From Bradysia coprophila (lineage: Eukaryota > Arthropoda > Insecta > Diptera > Sciaridae): 64,000 nt of DNA. A program made the translations under genes and the position numbers. Positions 44,156 through 55,269 of this stretch are shown here, one piece after another. How positions within the stretch are numbered: the stretch's first letter is position 1; each line of letters starts with the position of its first letter. The notes beneath the pieces are model-generated. The model was given only the letters and a program-made list of their open reading frames with translations. It was not told where the DNA came from and searched no databases. The stretch is from the NCBI RefSeq assembly GCF_014529535.1, contig NW_023503941.1, forward strand, positions 5,082,942 to 5,146,941, read 5' to 3'.

Positions 44156-44879
44156 ATTATTTTTGTCGTCTTCATAATTGGTTGATTGGTAACGGTTATT
44201 TTGACACGTGCAGTTGCATACCTCGCCCTCGGCTCGGATATGCAAACTCTACACTAGTCAAAATAACCGTTTCCAAAGCTTGTTGCTTAAAACCACACAA
44301 GTGTTCGCTTCGTATCGCAAAGTTGTAATGTAATGAACTACCTCAGCATCCAATGTAATCTATTTTTTGTTTTTAAGTGGTTTTGGATACTTTGGGGTGT
44401 CAAGAATGAGGGAAAAATAAATTTTCGCGAAAAATGTTTGAAACTCGATCTTTGGTAGAACAACGAAAAAATGCTTGCACTTAACCCAAATTGTTTCGGT
44501 TTTTGTTGAATAACTCGATATTTTCAACTCGAATTTTTTTTTGCACCCCTTCAACAGGTACTATACATAACCCAAAGACTCAATTTGAGATTAACCAAAA
44601 GTGTAACGTTTCCCAAACATTGTGAACGTTAACATGCGTACTATTCATGTTACGGATATTTAACCTCAATGTCAGCTCATCAATTGACTAAAAGTGAGAG
44701 CCTCCTTTTTTTATCGAAATATGGTCTAATCGCACAACTGAATCTAAATTACGAAGTTTGGTCATGATTGGTTTAATCAATCAATTAACGTACTTTATTT
44801 AACAAATGGTCATGGTCAATATAACAAATAGGGTAACCACGTAAATTACGAATAATGGACAGTTACGACATGTAATGGT

Positions 44880-45125
44880 AAAATTGCGATATCAACATTT
44901 TGATAGATTTTGGACATTAGGCGAGATAAGTCGGTGCACGCAATCGACTTTGGCCATCAAAGTTTTCTACATTTAGTTTTAAATTTCAGCAAAATGCGCC
45001 AATTTTCTGCTCTGAATTTTCAAAAATGCAGGCATCCAGCAGATTTATCTCGCCTAATGTCAAAAATCTCTCAAAATGTTGATCTTGCATTTTTTCTTCG
45101 ATATTCTACCTCTATCAGTCTATAT
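44880..45125. mobile_element. Inverted-repeat element with GGCGAGATAA ends
   Basis: CATTAGGCGAGATAAGTCGG at 44917 is mirrored by ATTTATCTCGCCTAATGTCA at 45043-45062. The flanking parts GATCTTGCATTTTTTCTTCG and TCTATCAG match the fragment at 30810-30915. Confidence 0.5.
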
Positions 45126-45689
45126 CATGGGCGCGCGTTAGCATAGCGCCCGTGACGCAAGTCCTATTACTAGAAAAAATTTTACAAAAAAATTTTTGTC
45201 GTAGACTGCAGAACCATATATACAGCAAATATTGAAGTTCTACAATTCAAATACAAATGACTCCAAATTACCATTAAAAACTAGGCGTCCGTACGAGTTC
45301 AACGAGCTATCACACGTTCTTGCAGCTTAAAATTTGGCCACGCAAAAAATCTTCCAAGAAGCCCCATTTCCATACATTTTGGTCAATTTCAGTACTTTAA
45401 ACGAAATGAAAAAATCCTACGTTACTTTGTTAGTCCGTCCGTCCGTCCGTGTTTCCTATCTTCTAAAGTCTTCTTTAGATTTTGTTGAAATTTTGGGAGT
45501 AGATTCTAGTCGTCATTCTAAGACATTCCAGAAAAAAAATTGGGGGGAACCGGCCTCGTTTCGGAGCTAGGGCTCCTCGAAATTCCCATATAGGCCCCAT
45601 ATAAGAACACCTTTAAGTGTGTGTGTGTGGATGGGTATGGTAGAACAAATTTTTTCGCTTTTGGTAAGCTCTGCTCGCCTCAATTTTTT

Positions 45690-45840
45690 TCCTAAACTTA
45701 AATTTTTTTAAACTTTTTTAAATTTTTTAAATTTTTTAAATTTCTTAAATTTTTTAATTTTTTTAAATTTTTTTAATTTCTTAAATTTTCACATTTTTCA
45801 AATTTTTTAAATTTTTTAAATTTTTTAATCTACTAATTCT
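45690..45840. repeat. AT simple repeat (AATTTTTTA)n
   Basis: Low-complexity stretch of AAATTTTTT units of variable length. It lies just left of the palindromic element at 45846. Confidence 0.8.
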
Positions 45841-45845
45841 TCCAA

Positions 45846-46296
45846 AAGAACTGATATCAGTCAAAAACACTCAAAAGAGTAAAAGTGACGCAAGTCCCTG
45901 TGCATACTTCCAAAACAACTGATATCGCTGGATGTGACGCATTCTGCGCTTGTACGCAAAAACTGTAACAGGAAAAATTTGACCAAAGAAATTCTAGAAA
46001 CAAAATTTTACCAAAAAAATTTTGCGTCGCAAGTGGCAGATGTTCAGGAAAGTACTTTTAAGAAATTTTTTAAAATAGACAAGAATACGTCCTAATACGT
46101 CCGAATCATCTGCCACTTTGTGACGCAAAATTTTTTTGGTAAAATTTTGTTTCTAGAATTTCTTTGGTCAAATTTTTCCTGTTACAGTTTTTGCGTACAA
46201 GCGCAGAATGCGTCACATCCAGCGATATCAGTTGTTTTGGAAGTATGCACAGGGATTTGCGTCACTTTTACTCTTTTGAGTATTTTTGACTGATAA
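45846..46296. mobile_element. 450-bp near-perfect palindrome, GTGACGCATTCTGCG family
   Basis: The left arm from 45846 and right arm to 46296 mirror each other over about 210 bp, with the centre near 46065. Conserved blocks are ACTCAAAAGAGTAAAAGTGA, GATATCGCTGGATGTGACGC and TTTGACCAAAGAAATTCTAG. It is the best-preserved member of a family with at least four other pieces in this window. It ends about 300 bp before the receptor gene. Confidence 0.8.
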
Positions 46297-46591
46297 CCTC
46301 TGTGGTAATTGCGAACTTTTTTAGCAATAAGTATTTTCATATTGACGTACCTAGTGTGCCAGGTCTGAGCACTGATGAAACGACTTCTTAGATGTTTTTG
46401 ATTGGAGCTACTGATTTACATTGTGTATAATATGGGATACGGTTAGCAAAGAGTTTGAAACTAACCTGTGAACCCTATAACGTTCATGCATGGGTATAAC
46501 TAAGTTAATCGAAGAATTAGCCGTTTTTTAGTATTACAGAAACAGTTGAGGGAAATAAATACATTATTTTGGAAAGATTACAAGAAAAGGG

Positions 46592-48382
46592 GTGATGGAC
46601 AGCGCCAACACAAGTTTGTCCACTATTTTGCTGGCAATTGTATTAGCGTTCCAAGCAGTGCAAGTGGTCAATGCCAAATATCACAGCCAGAAAGAGCTTA
46701 TCAGCCAATTAAGCGACTATTTCAAATTTGACCATCACATCTTTCTGTTCAGTCCTTCATTATTGGTCAACCACGAATATTTCATAAACACTTCAGATAT
46801 TACTCCTCGCAGTTTAATGACGTTGAAGACAGCTAACATAGGCCAATACGAAATTTCAACTGATGACGTAGTTGAAAGCAAAAATGCATTTGTGATTGTC
46901 GTGCCAGAGATCACCGATTTTGGTGAGAACTTCACCGTTTTACGTCAAGTCAGGACAGTTCAACGACCTCATGTCCCTATGAAGACGGGAATTTTTCTAT
47001 CAGATGTTACGATCGAAGATTTGCATAAATTGTTTACGTGGTGCAAGCGGGAACTGATTGTGAACGCATTTGTAGCTACAGCGGTCAACGATACCGCTGG
47101 CATTTCGTTACAGATTTTCTCTTTCCATCCATTCGGATCGTTAACTGTGATGAATGTAACTGAATACAGAAACGAAAGCATTTTTCCCGGCCTGGATTCC
47201 AATTTCCATCGACATCAATTAAGGCTATCACAAAAGAGACAGACATTCAACGGAAAATTCTGGAAGTTTGTGTTACGTCATATGAACGCATCCAATTTTA
47301 AAGTAGTCGGAAACAGCACATTGATAAAACGTTTGGGAATAGATTTTGACGTTGCTGCGAATATATACGTACAAGAAACATCGCAGCCGGTCTATCCATC
47401 GAAAATGGGATTAGTAGTTCTGTTGGTTCCCGAATCATCGGCATATCCCGATTTCATTGCTTACTTAATAGCCATGGTGACCGATGCATTTTTCGGCTAT
47501 TTTATCATCGTATTGGCGGGAATCATTTTGCTTTTAATCGCCATTCGGTGCGTCGCTCAACAAAAATTCCGATTATTTGAAACCGTGACTGATGTCTTCA
47601 ATCTACTGATGAATGATAATAGTCAGATAAAATACTCACAACTTGCACACAGCGAGATGTTTCTGATCATTCCGTTGACGTTCGTAGGTCTCGTTGCTGT
47701 GAATGGGTTGCTATCGATTTTGCAGAGTTACCTGACCCGGCCCGTTTATCAACCGCAAATAAAGACGGTCGAAGATATTCATAAATCAAATGTTCAAGTT
47801 CTTGTTTGGGACTATGGCTGGAAGTATTACCTCGTATCTATACTTGAGAATAGTACTAAATTCACAGATTGGGATGATCGAATTGTGGTTGTGCATTCGT
47901 TGTTACTTTATAATATATCGTATCAATACAACAGATCAGTGTCCTTTTTGACAGATCAAATTAAAGTCAAAACATTTTTGGAAATGCAAAAACGGTTGAA
48001 CATAAGGGGCTTTTACGATCCTCACATTGTAGTTTCTACTTCACCATTTTCGTTCTACGTCGGTGACGGATTCATCTTTTTCGATCGGTTGAATGACATT
48101 ATCCATCGTTTGCAGAGTTCCGGGATATATGCTTTATGGACTCAACAGGAATTGGGTACGATCGAAAAACAGATACTGACCACTTCGAAACGGATTCAAG
48201 ATTTAGGAGGAATGAAAGAAAATGCATTGGACTTCCCGTTTTTCATTGTATACGGATGGTGCGGCTCTGTAGTTGTGTTTGCGCTGGAAATATTTTGGAA
48301 TAAAGTAAAACACCTCTTCATGAGGTATCGCAGTCCATCTAGTATAGGCCGAATTTCGCCCAAAAATTTAGACACACAGTAA
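46592..48382 (+). CDS. Ionotropic receptor-like chemosensory channel, intronless
   Basis: 596 residues; two adjacent ATGs (46592, 46595) are both possible starts. A signal peptide (about residues 1-28, ending VVNA) is followed by an extracellular region with many N-glycosylation sites. The membrane plan is that of variant glutamate receptors: M1 at about residues 288-322 (FIAYLIAMVTDAFFGYFIIV onward), M3 near 355-378 (MFLIIPLTFVGLVAVNGLLS), then the lobe-2 motif YQPQIKTVEDIHKSNVQVLV, and M4 near 547-570 (FPFFIVYGWCGSVVVFALEI). A clear pore-loop M2 is not obvious between M1 and M3. Single-exon structure is common among divergent, rapidly expanding insect IRs. It presumably works with a co-receptor in sensory neurons; the ligand is unknown. 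Confidence 0.8.
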   Translation: MMDSANTSLSTILLAIVLAFQAVQVVNAKYHSQKELISQLSDYFKFDHHIFLFSPSLLVNHEYFINTSDITPRSLMTLKTANIGQYEISTDDVVESKNAFVIVVPEITDFGENFTVLRQVRTVQRPHVPMKTGIFLSDVTIEDLHKLFTWCKRELIVNAFVATAVNDTAGISLQIFSFHPFGSLTVMNVTEYRNESIFPGLDSNFHRHQLRLSQKRQTFNGKFWKFVLRHMNASNFKVVGNSTLIKRLGIDFDVAANIYVQETSQPVYPSKMGLVVLLVPESSAYPDFIAYLIAMVTDAFFGYFIIVLAGIILLLIAIRCVAQQKFRLFETVTDVFNLLMNDNSQIKYSQLAHSEMFLIIPLTFVGLVAVNGLLSILQSYLTRPVYQPQIKTVEDIHKSNVQVLVWDYGWKYYLVSILENSTKFTDWDDRIVVVHSLLLYNISYQYNRSVSFLTDQIKVKTFLEMQKRLNIRGFYDPHIVVSTSPFSFYVGDGFIFFDRLNDIIHRLQSSGIYALWTQQELGTIEKQILTTSKRIQDLGGMKENALDFPFFIVYGWCGSVVVFALEIFWNKVKHLFMRYRSPSSIGRISPKNLDTQ

Positions 48383-48461
48383 CTCACACACACACTCTCA
48401 TTAGCCCAGTTTCCAAATTTCAAAAAAAGCTGTCAAAAAGCAATCCTTCCATTTTCTATTG

Positions 48462-49618
48462 ATCGTAAGTAGAGGTGTGCGCCGAGCGAAAATTCTCGGC
48501 GGCGGCTAGTCGAGTGTAGTGGTTCCGGCGGCGGCCAGCCATAACAAGTTTTTATCGGCGGCTCGGCTCAGCCGCAGCGCGCCGATCCATTTTATAGGAA
48601 ATTTAAATTTTCTTTTTTTTTTAGTGATTACTGATTACGAGTGAATTATGTAATTTTGCATTTTCTGTTTTTTTGTCGAACCTGAATATCCTCCCATCAG
48701 TTACTTATAAAGACTTACACTCGCATTCTCAAAAACGCATTGAGAGTGATTTTCCTAAAGGTCTGTGTGCCGAAATCGGAAGTATTTTTATCGCATTTAT
48801 ATGGATCGATAGATCTTGTTCCCTAGTTGCACTTTTCTTACAAAAATTTCTCCAGTTACACGAGCGTACAGTGTCGTGTGGGGTGTCATTAGAAAGGTAA
48901 TCACATGTACTATTGAGCCGAATAGAGACCTATTGGGTTTAAAATTACTGAAAAAACTGAAATATGTGCAGTTGAGACTGAGAACTTACACTGTTCTTAC
49001 AGAAGTTTCTCGAGGTTTCTAATGACACCCCGCATGACTCTTTACGGCTAGTGTAACTGGAGAAATTTTTATGAGAAAAGTCCAAGTTTTTGTTTTTTTC
49101 GACCTCCCGCTAGCCACACAAGCTTCGAAGAATTTTTTTGAAAGTGGTTTTGGTTTCTAGGGTCGAAGTCCTTTCTAGGTATAAAAACTTCCACTAGAAA
49201 ATGCGTCCGATTTCGGTAGCCTGTTTTTCAAAAGAATCCCTCTGCCTTCCGTAGTCAAGAATTGTTTTTAGGAACAGTAGATCAACAAGTGAGAGCCCTT
49301 TCGGAACAAAGCGTACTCTATGAATTTCATAGTATGAAACCTCCGATAGGTATACGTAAAAAACAGTCTCTTATTAAGAAAATCAGAAATGTCTTGGGAG
49401 TGATAGCTATTTAAATAATTAAAATCTGGTAATCGATTGTGCAGCTGATAATTCTAACATTTAATGAAATTTAAAATTCAAATTTTTCAAGCCGACGAAA
49501 AACATCGGCGGCGGTCGGCGGCTGGCTGAATATTTTGTATCAGCGGCGGCGTCTTCATTTACTCGGCTCAGCCGCGCCGCCGGCTGAAAACTCGGCGGCG
49601 CACACCTCTAATCGTAAG
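48462..49618. mobile_element. hAT-type DNA transposon, non-autonomous, exact 8-bp target duplication
   Basis: The element itself is 48470-49610 (1141 bp), flanked by ATCGTAAG at 48462-48469 and 49611-49618. The ends TAGAGGTGTGCGCCG and CGGCGGCGCACACCTCTA are inverted. Next to them both sides carry GC-rich subterminal blocks (GGCGGCGGCTAG and GGCTCAGCCGC on the left; GGCGGCGGTCGG and GGCTCAGCCGCGCCG on the right) that stand out in this AT-rich DNA. The interior is AT-rich with no transposase. It lies about 90 bp past the receptor stop codon. Confidence 0.9.
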
Positions 49619-49619
49619 A

Positions 49620-50310
49620 CAAAATAATCTATAATATAAAGTTTAATGTTTGTTTGTTTGTTGGTTGGTTTGTCTCTTTATAGTGGCTCAGACGGAAAGT
49701 CCAAGAGTTTTGATACTTGGCATATCGACTAATGAGGAAAAGTTAAGAAGAATGCGCGAAAAAAAAACACTTGCATGCGTTATTTGACACACGATTTTTT
49801 TGCCTGTTTACATCGTGGATGCGTTTCTTCAACGTGGAAACATTTTTGTAACGCGTGAGAATTTTTGGCGCGTGATAATATTTTTTGGAAAATAATCCCG
49901 AGCAAAGTCTGGTACTACACTAGTAATTAATAAAAAAATATTTAAGCAGCAAACTAGTTTTCCTGTTCTTCCCTCATAATTCATTAATTTTGCCGCCGCA
50001 CGAACATAGGAATGAATTCTTCACAGATGATTATTGTCGTATGAGGGGTTTCCTCAGCATCTGCCACTTTGTGACGCATTTTTTTTTTAAACTTTCGTTG
50101 TAAAATCTCATCGGTGAACTTCTCGGTGACACATTTTCTTGTTAAAATTTTCTTGGTGAAAATTGATTACGTTGAGGCGCAGAATGCGTCACCAAAACCG
50201 ATATCAAATGTTTTGGAAGTTTAATTTTTACTACACTAGCGTCACCTTTTCCTCTTTGAGGTTTTTGTGGGATATCAGTTGTTTTGGAAGTTTTGGGTAA
50301 TTCATAGAGT
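49620..50310. other. Intergenic repeats
   Basis: 49640-49670 has a GTTTGTTTGTTGGTTGG microsatellite. 50050-50290 is a copy of the GTGACGCATTCTGCG family (GCCACTTTGTGACGCA, GCAGAATGCGTCACC). No supported gene. Confidence 0.45.
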
Positions 50311-51060
50311 TAAGCAAGCTCTACAAGTGACAATTTATTCCAAGTCTACATACCGTACAATTACAGTGGGCTTATTTTGGTTCGGAACCTCGTTCGGAAC
50401 ATTTTGAGACATTTTCGAATTTTAACAGTCATCGATGTTCCCAGTCAATTAAGTTGTTTCCACTTATGATATTTTGCGCCAAGTTATCAAACACTGGAAA
50501 TCACTTCATGCAGTGGGTGCGTCGATGGACATTAAAACTCTGATAAATGATCTAAAATTGTGTTTTCTTAAGTTGAACATGCAGTATCGCCGAAAATATT
50601 TCAAAAATACGAAATTTCAAGATAACCGCCGTATTCTTGAAATGTCGATAAAAGTTTACCGTCAACGAAACTGTACAAGTGACACTTTATCCCAACTCTC
50701 TACATGCCGTATAGCCGGAAATATCTCAAAAATACGAAATTTCAAGATGGCCGCCATTTTCTGGAAATATCGATAAAAGTTTTCCACCAACGAAACTGTA
50801 TAAGCGACACTTTATCCTAACTCTCTACATGCCGTACAGCAGGAAATATCTCAAAAATACGCAATTTCAAGATGGCCGCAATGGAAATATCGAAAAAAGT
50901 CTTCCGTCAACGAAACTGTACAAGCGATACTTTTCCCAACTCTCTATAGCCGAAAATATCTAAAAAATACGAAATTTCAAGATGGCCGCTATTTTCTTGA
51001 AATGCCGGAAAAAGTTATCCGTCAACGAAACTCTATGATTACCAATTTACTGCAACTGTG
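50310..51060. repeat. Tandem repeat, about 120-bp unit
   Basis: Four to five diverged copies of a unit containing CAACGAAACTGTACAAGTGA, CTCTACATGCCGTA and GAAATTTCAAGATGGCCGC. CAACGAAAC recurs at about 50663, 50788, 50908 and 51023, so the spacing is 115-125 bp. The unit is different from the 146-bp array. Confidence 0.75.
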
Positions 51061-52647
51061 TATGTGCCATATAGGCCTAAATACAATAAATACAAAAAAT
51101 TCAAAGAATTTCCAAGATGGCTGCTTTCCACCATTTTGTTGGACATTCTAACCCTAAAACAAATTCCACATTGAAACCTAAAATTCCAAAATGGTCCAAA
51201 AATTTTGCGAACAAACAAATTTTTCAAATTCATAATTTCGCGCACATTTTATATGAAGCAGGGCAACACTGATCTACTACTCAATCATTATAATAGAAAT
51301 GTAGCTGTCATATTTTTGTCATATGAATGAAATAATGGCTTTCATATAAGTGTGTTTTAAGTGTGCTTTTTGGTTTTTTGCATGAAAATGTTTTAATTAA
51401 ATTTACAGAAATTAAGTAAAAAACTTCAATAAAATTTATTGATTTGCCGATGAAAAAGTGTTAAGATTGAATTAATATAAGTTTTAGCAAAAGTGCGAGC
51501 GCAGTTTTCGCAAACAGATGTAGTGGTTCGATACGTATATCAAACCCACATGAAACATTTCTATTAATTCGAATATGGAGACTGTGCTGAAAATGCGTGA
51601 AGATGCTTCATTTCAAGTGGTGTTTTCTCAGGATGTGGACCACCGTTTTTAATGATCTATAGCTCGTTGAACTCGTATTGACGAGCACTTTCGTTTGAAC
51701 ATAATTTTTTTTTGATTTGGTTCAGTATGGAAAAGTTCAAATGTTCGCCTACATATAGGGTCCTTAGTCTCCCGTTGGTTGTATTCTTTTCTTATGGAGT
51801 CGACTAGCGTCACGAACCTCCGCTATCGCTTCGGTTCATGATATAATCTAATTCTACGATCAAGTATCTTGCTTTCGATTGATTAACGTCTCAGTCATAT
51901 ACAGTATACAATACATGCACATCTCTCATTGATAACGAGATGAAAACAAACACAAAAAAAAACAAAAACAAAGTTTGAGAGAGAGGCAGGGCCGGCATGA
52001 CTCGGAAAAGTCCCTCGGGGACTGCACATAATTTATTCCCGTTACTCGATAGAGTGACGGGTCTGGTAAAAAAAAATAGTTTGTGTGTCCGCTGCTCGAG
52101 ATCTGCTGATAATAGATATAATACTATTGCAATAATATAGTAGTATATGTTACAGTACTGCAGTATTATATACTGTAAATATTATAATATTTAGTTTGTG
52201 TGTTCGCATCTCCACCTCTGGGCCCAGTGGGTTTGTGTGTCTGCAGCCGATAATTTCTGACACGTTATATTACAATTGCTGTATATAATATTGCATTACA
52301 GTTTTGATAAAGCGGAGTTAAAACTTTGCATTTTATTTGAGATTAAGGAATGTCCGTTGAAATTATTCCTAAATCTCACAAATGAGTAACGGGTGTGCGC
52401 CGTTAGTGGCCTTACTTGTTTGCAAAAGACCAAGAAATTACAAATTTTCAAAATAAAAATCCAAAAGGTGCTTCGGGAACGGCCCGAATTCTCAGTATGG
52501 CCAGCCGGGCCTGGAGAGAGACCGAAATGGGAAATCGTAATTTTTGTTGTTTGCGCAGACGACAACACTGTCATTGTAGAAAGTGTCGTTGAAGTGATAA
52601 TATTGTTTCATTTTTGATATAACTTGCAATCGCATTGAGACTAAACA
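51060..52647. other. Intergenic, no gene recognised
   Basis: AT-rich. 51650-51690 is a dispersed repeat scrap (GCTCGTTGAACTCGTATTGA). 52120-52200 is a palindromic stretch of ATATTATA/TACTGCAGTA. The last few hundred bases lead into the oxidase gene, with no clear TATA box. Confidence 0.4.
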
Positions 52648-55239
52648 ATGAAAATTTGTGTGATTGGTGCCGGTGTCGTCGGTCTGAACACATCGATTGC
52701 ATTGCTAAAGGAGTATCCGAATGCGGACATTACCATTTTGGCTGATAAATTTACAACGGAAACGGTCAGCGATGTAGCTGCCGGTTTATTTCGTCCTAGT
52801 TCCAGTTTTTCTGGTCCAACTGATGAGATTACAAGGTATTACCTACTAACAAAATGACAATCTTTTTACTGATGTCCAATATCCACGAATCAATACGCTG
52901 AGAGGCAACAATTGTTATCGAAACAACCGGTTGAGAGATACGGTATATTGACTTGACTGTTAGATAAACATGTTTACCTTATCTTCAATTACCAATTGAA
53001 TTTAGTCCGGGTGCTGTACACACAATTTTTTTAATTTTTACGTTATTGTGCTGTCTCAACGAGTTTTAAATGGCGGATCGATCCAAAAAAAATAATTTTT
53101 ACATGCTACATGCGTCGAAAACCGTACTTTTCATGTTTTAAGCACTTCTTTCGACGCCCTCAGCATATAAAATCCATTACATAACTCGGGATGAAAACGA
53201 AAAGTCTAGTTTTCGTGTGTTTATTGACCTCGGCTTCGCCTCGGATCAACAAAATTCACTCGAAAACTCTACTTTTCATCTTTTTATCCATAGTCATGTA
53301 GAATACGATTGTCGAGTAATTACACAAAAATTTGCAGACAGTTCTGACACTAAACTATCTAGAAATGCCAGACTGACGCAGGAGACTATTTTCGTGTGAA
53401 TTCAAATGTACATCATCAGTATACGCTTCAACATACAACTTAAAGTGTGGATCGCATGTACTCCGTTTTGGTCTTTGCTTTCATAGTACTCGTGCGCAAA
53501 GAAAATATTCTCTCTCTGCGCTTGCGCATTTTCTAAACGACGGCCAAGAGTGCATGCGTATCGGCCTTAAAGCACGAAGCGCACTTCACTACGTTTACGT
53601 CTCCGTTTTCGAAAAGACAAAAAAGTTGTCTCTCTTTCTATCCTTGTAGCGTAAACGGTGAGTAAACGGAGTTTAATGCGGTCCGTGCTTGATACGCACT
53701 TCACAGCGTTTACTCACCGTTACGATACAACAATGCAGAGACGAAACAGAGAAATTGATAAGTTGGTACGCCTGTGTATTCCGTCTCACATGTGAATGAC
53801 AGCACGCTCCTATGGGAGCGTTGTCTCAGTTGTCCGTTTTGCCTCCGTTTACGTTAATTCACGCCGTAAGTATGCCTAAAATTTGAATTTTAAGTGAAAG
53901 ATTCGATGAAAAAGACGTTAGAAAGACCTCAGCACTTTCCATTTTGAATTTCGACCGCACTTACGGCGTGAATTGAAGCTGTCAAGTAATCGGCTGGAAA
54001 ACGGAGTCGAAACTTAAAGTTTAATTCACAGTAGTCCGCTTTCCAGCCGTTTTGACAGTTGGAATTAAGACAATGCGAAAGTCATCTAAACAATAGAAAC
54101 GTAAAAGGACAGCTAAACGGAGGCAAAACAGACAACTATGAATCCACTTTAAGAACTTCAATTTTTGCATTTTATAAACATTTCGCCATATCAAAGGTAG
54201 AGCGCTCTGTAGCGCATCATCAGCCTGCACATCTCCTCTTACTAAGGACAAACATTACACTCATTTTTCTTCTTTTAGAACATGGATAAACGATTCATTT
54301 TCGTACTGGGACGATCTAAGAAAATCATCTAACGGTTCTTTAGCTGGCGTGACCCAAATTTCATCCTACATATTTTCCAGTTCATCGCCAAACATTGTGC
54401 GGGTATGAGATTCGTTTGATGCCTTTTGATGAATCAGTCTCATTTAAATTTCCCAAACTAAATTGCCAGAATCATTACCTCGAAAAATTAGTACCACTGT
54501 ACCGTCCGGCAACACCCGAAGAACTGAAAATTTGTCCCGGTGATTGGAAATATGGATCGTTTTATACCACCGTGCTAACCGAATGTCGGATCTATCAACC
54601 GTGGGCAACGAATCGGTAAGAATCGGTCAACGAATCGGGCGTGACGAATAATGGAAGATCACGGATTTAATAACTAAAATTTCTAGTTTCAAGGAACTCG
54701 GCGGCAAAATTATTTCGCAGCACATCGATAGTCTGAGAGAACTGACTGGGAAATACGATGTGGTGGTAAATTGCTCTGGATTCGGAGCAAAGCACTTGTG
54801 TTCCGACCACAAACTCGTACCGATTCGTGGACAAATAATCAAAGTGAAAGCGCCATGGTTAAAAACGGCATTTTTCGGTGACTATGACACGTACATCATA
54901 CCCGGTTTCAACGGAACTGTGACGCTTGGCGGTACACGACAGTACGACAGCTACAATCTCAACTTGGACAAATACGATTCGCTGTCAATCCGAGAACGAT
55001 GTGAAAAATTGGTTCCCAGCCTTGTTAATGCACCGGTGGTGCGTGAAGCAGTTGGACTTCGACCGCACAGAGATCCGGTTAGAGTTGACATCGAACTGTT
55101 GAATGGTGCAAATGGTCAGTTGAAAGTGATTCACAATTATGGTCATGGAGGATTCGGGGTGACAACAAGTCCAGGAACAGCATTGAACGTGGTTAAATTA
55201 ATGAAGGATATTCATTCGTTCAGTGGCAGCAAGTTGTGA
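52648..55239 (+). CDS. D-aspartate / D-amino-acid oxidase, peroxisomal, four exons
   Basis: FAD flavoenzyme that deaminates D-amino acids to 2-oxo acids with release of ammonia and hydrogen peroxide. Exons 52648-52835, 54279-54402, 54470-54615 and 54687-55239 join in frame to give 336 residues, the normal size for the family. The N terminus has the dinucleotide fold ICVIGAGVVGLNTSIAL, followed by VAAGLFRP. The conserved PIRGQIIKV and GLRPHRDPVRV (the arginine expected to bind the substrate carboxylate) lie in exon 4, as does the C-terminal signature NYGHGGFGVTTSPGTA. The protein ends in SKL, the type 1 peroxisomal targeting signal. Intron 1 is 1.4 kb and full of repeats; the others are 67 and 71 bp. 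AATAAA follows at 55263-55268. Whether D-Asp or neutral D-amino acids are preferred cannot be read with certainty. Confidence 0.92.
53100..53290. mobile_element. Repeat in oxidase intron 1, copy of the 43.8-44.15 kb element
   Basis: Complement of the 43795-44155 element without its inner hairpin. It includes CCTCGGCTTCGCCTCGG, itself a palindrome, and AACTCTACTTTTCATCTTTT. The small frame 53217-53399 lies on it and is not a gene. Confidence 0.6.
53450..54115. mobile_element. Nested inverted repeats in oxidase intron 1
   Basis: CGTTTACTCACCGTTACGAT (53709) mirrors CGTAAACGGTGAGTAAACGG (53651). Separately, GTTGTCTCAGTTGTCCGTTTTGCCTCCGTTTA (53820-53851) mirrors AAACGGAGGCAAAACAGACAACTA at 54115-54138, and CACGCCGTAAG mirrors CTTACGGCGTG. 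These are two non-autonomous elements, side by side or nested. Confidence 0.55.
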
Positions 55240-55262
55240 AAGGTTGTGCCAATTTTGATGGA

Positions 55263-55268
55263 AATAAA
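55263..55268 (+). terminator. Polyadenylation signal of the oxidase gene
   Basis: AATAAA 24 bp after the TGA at 55237-55239. Confidence 0.6.
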
Positions 55269-55269
55269 G

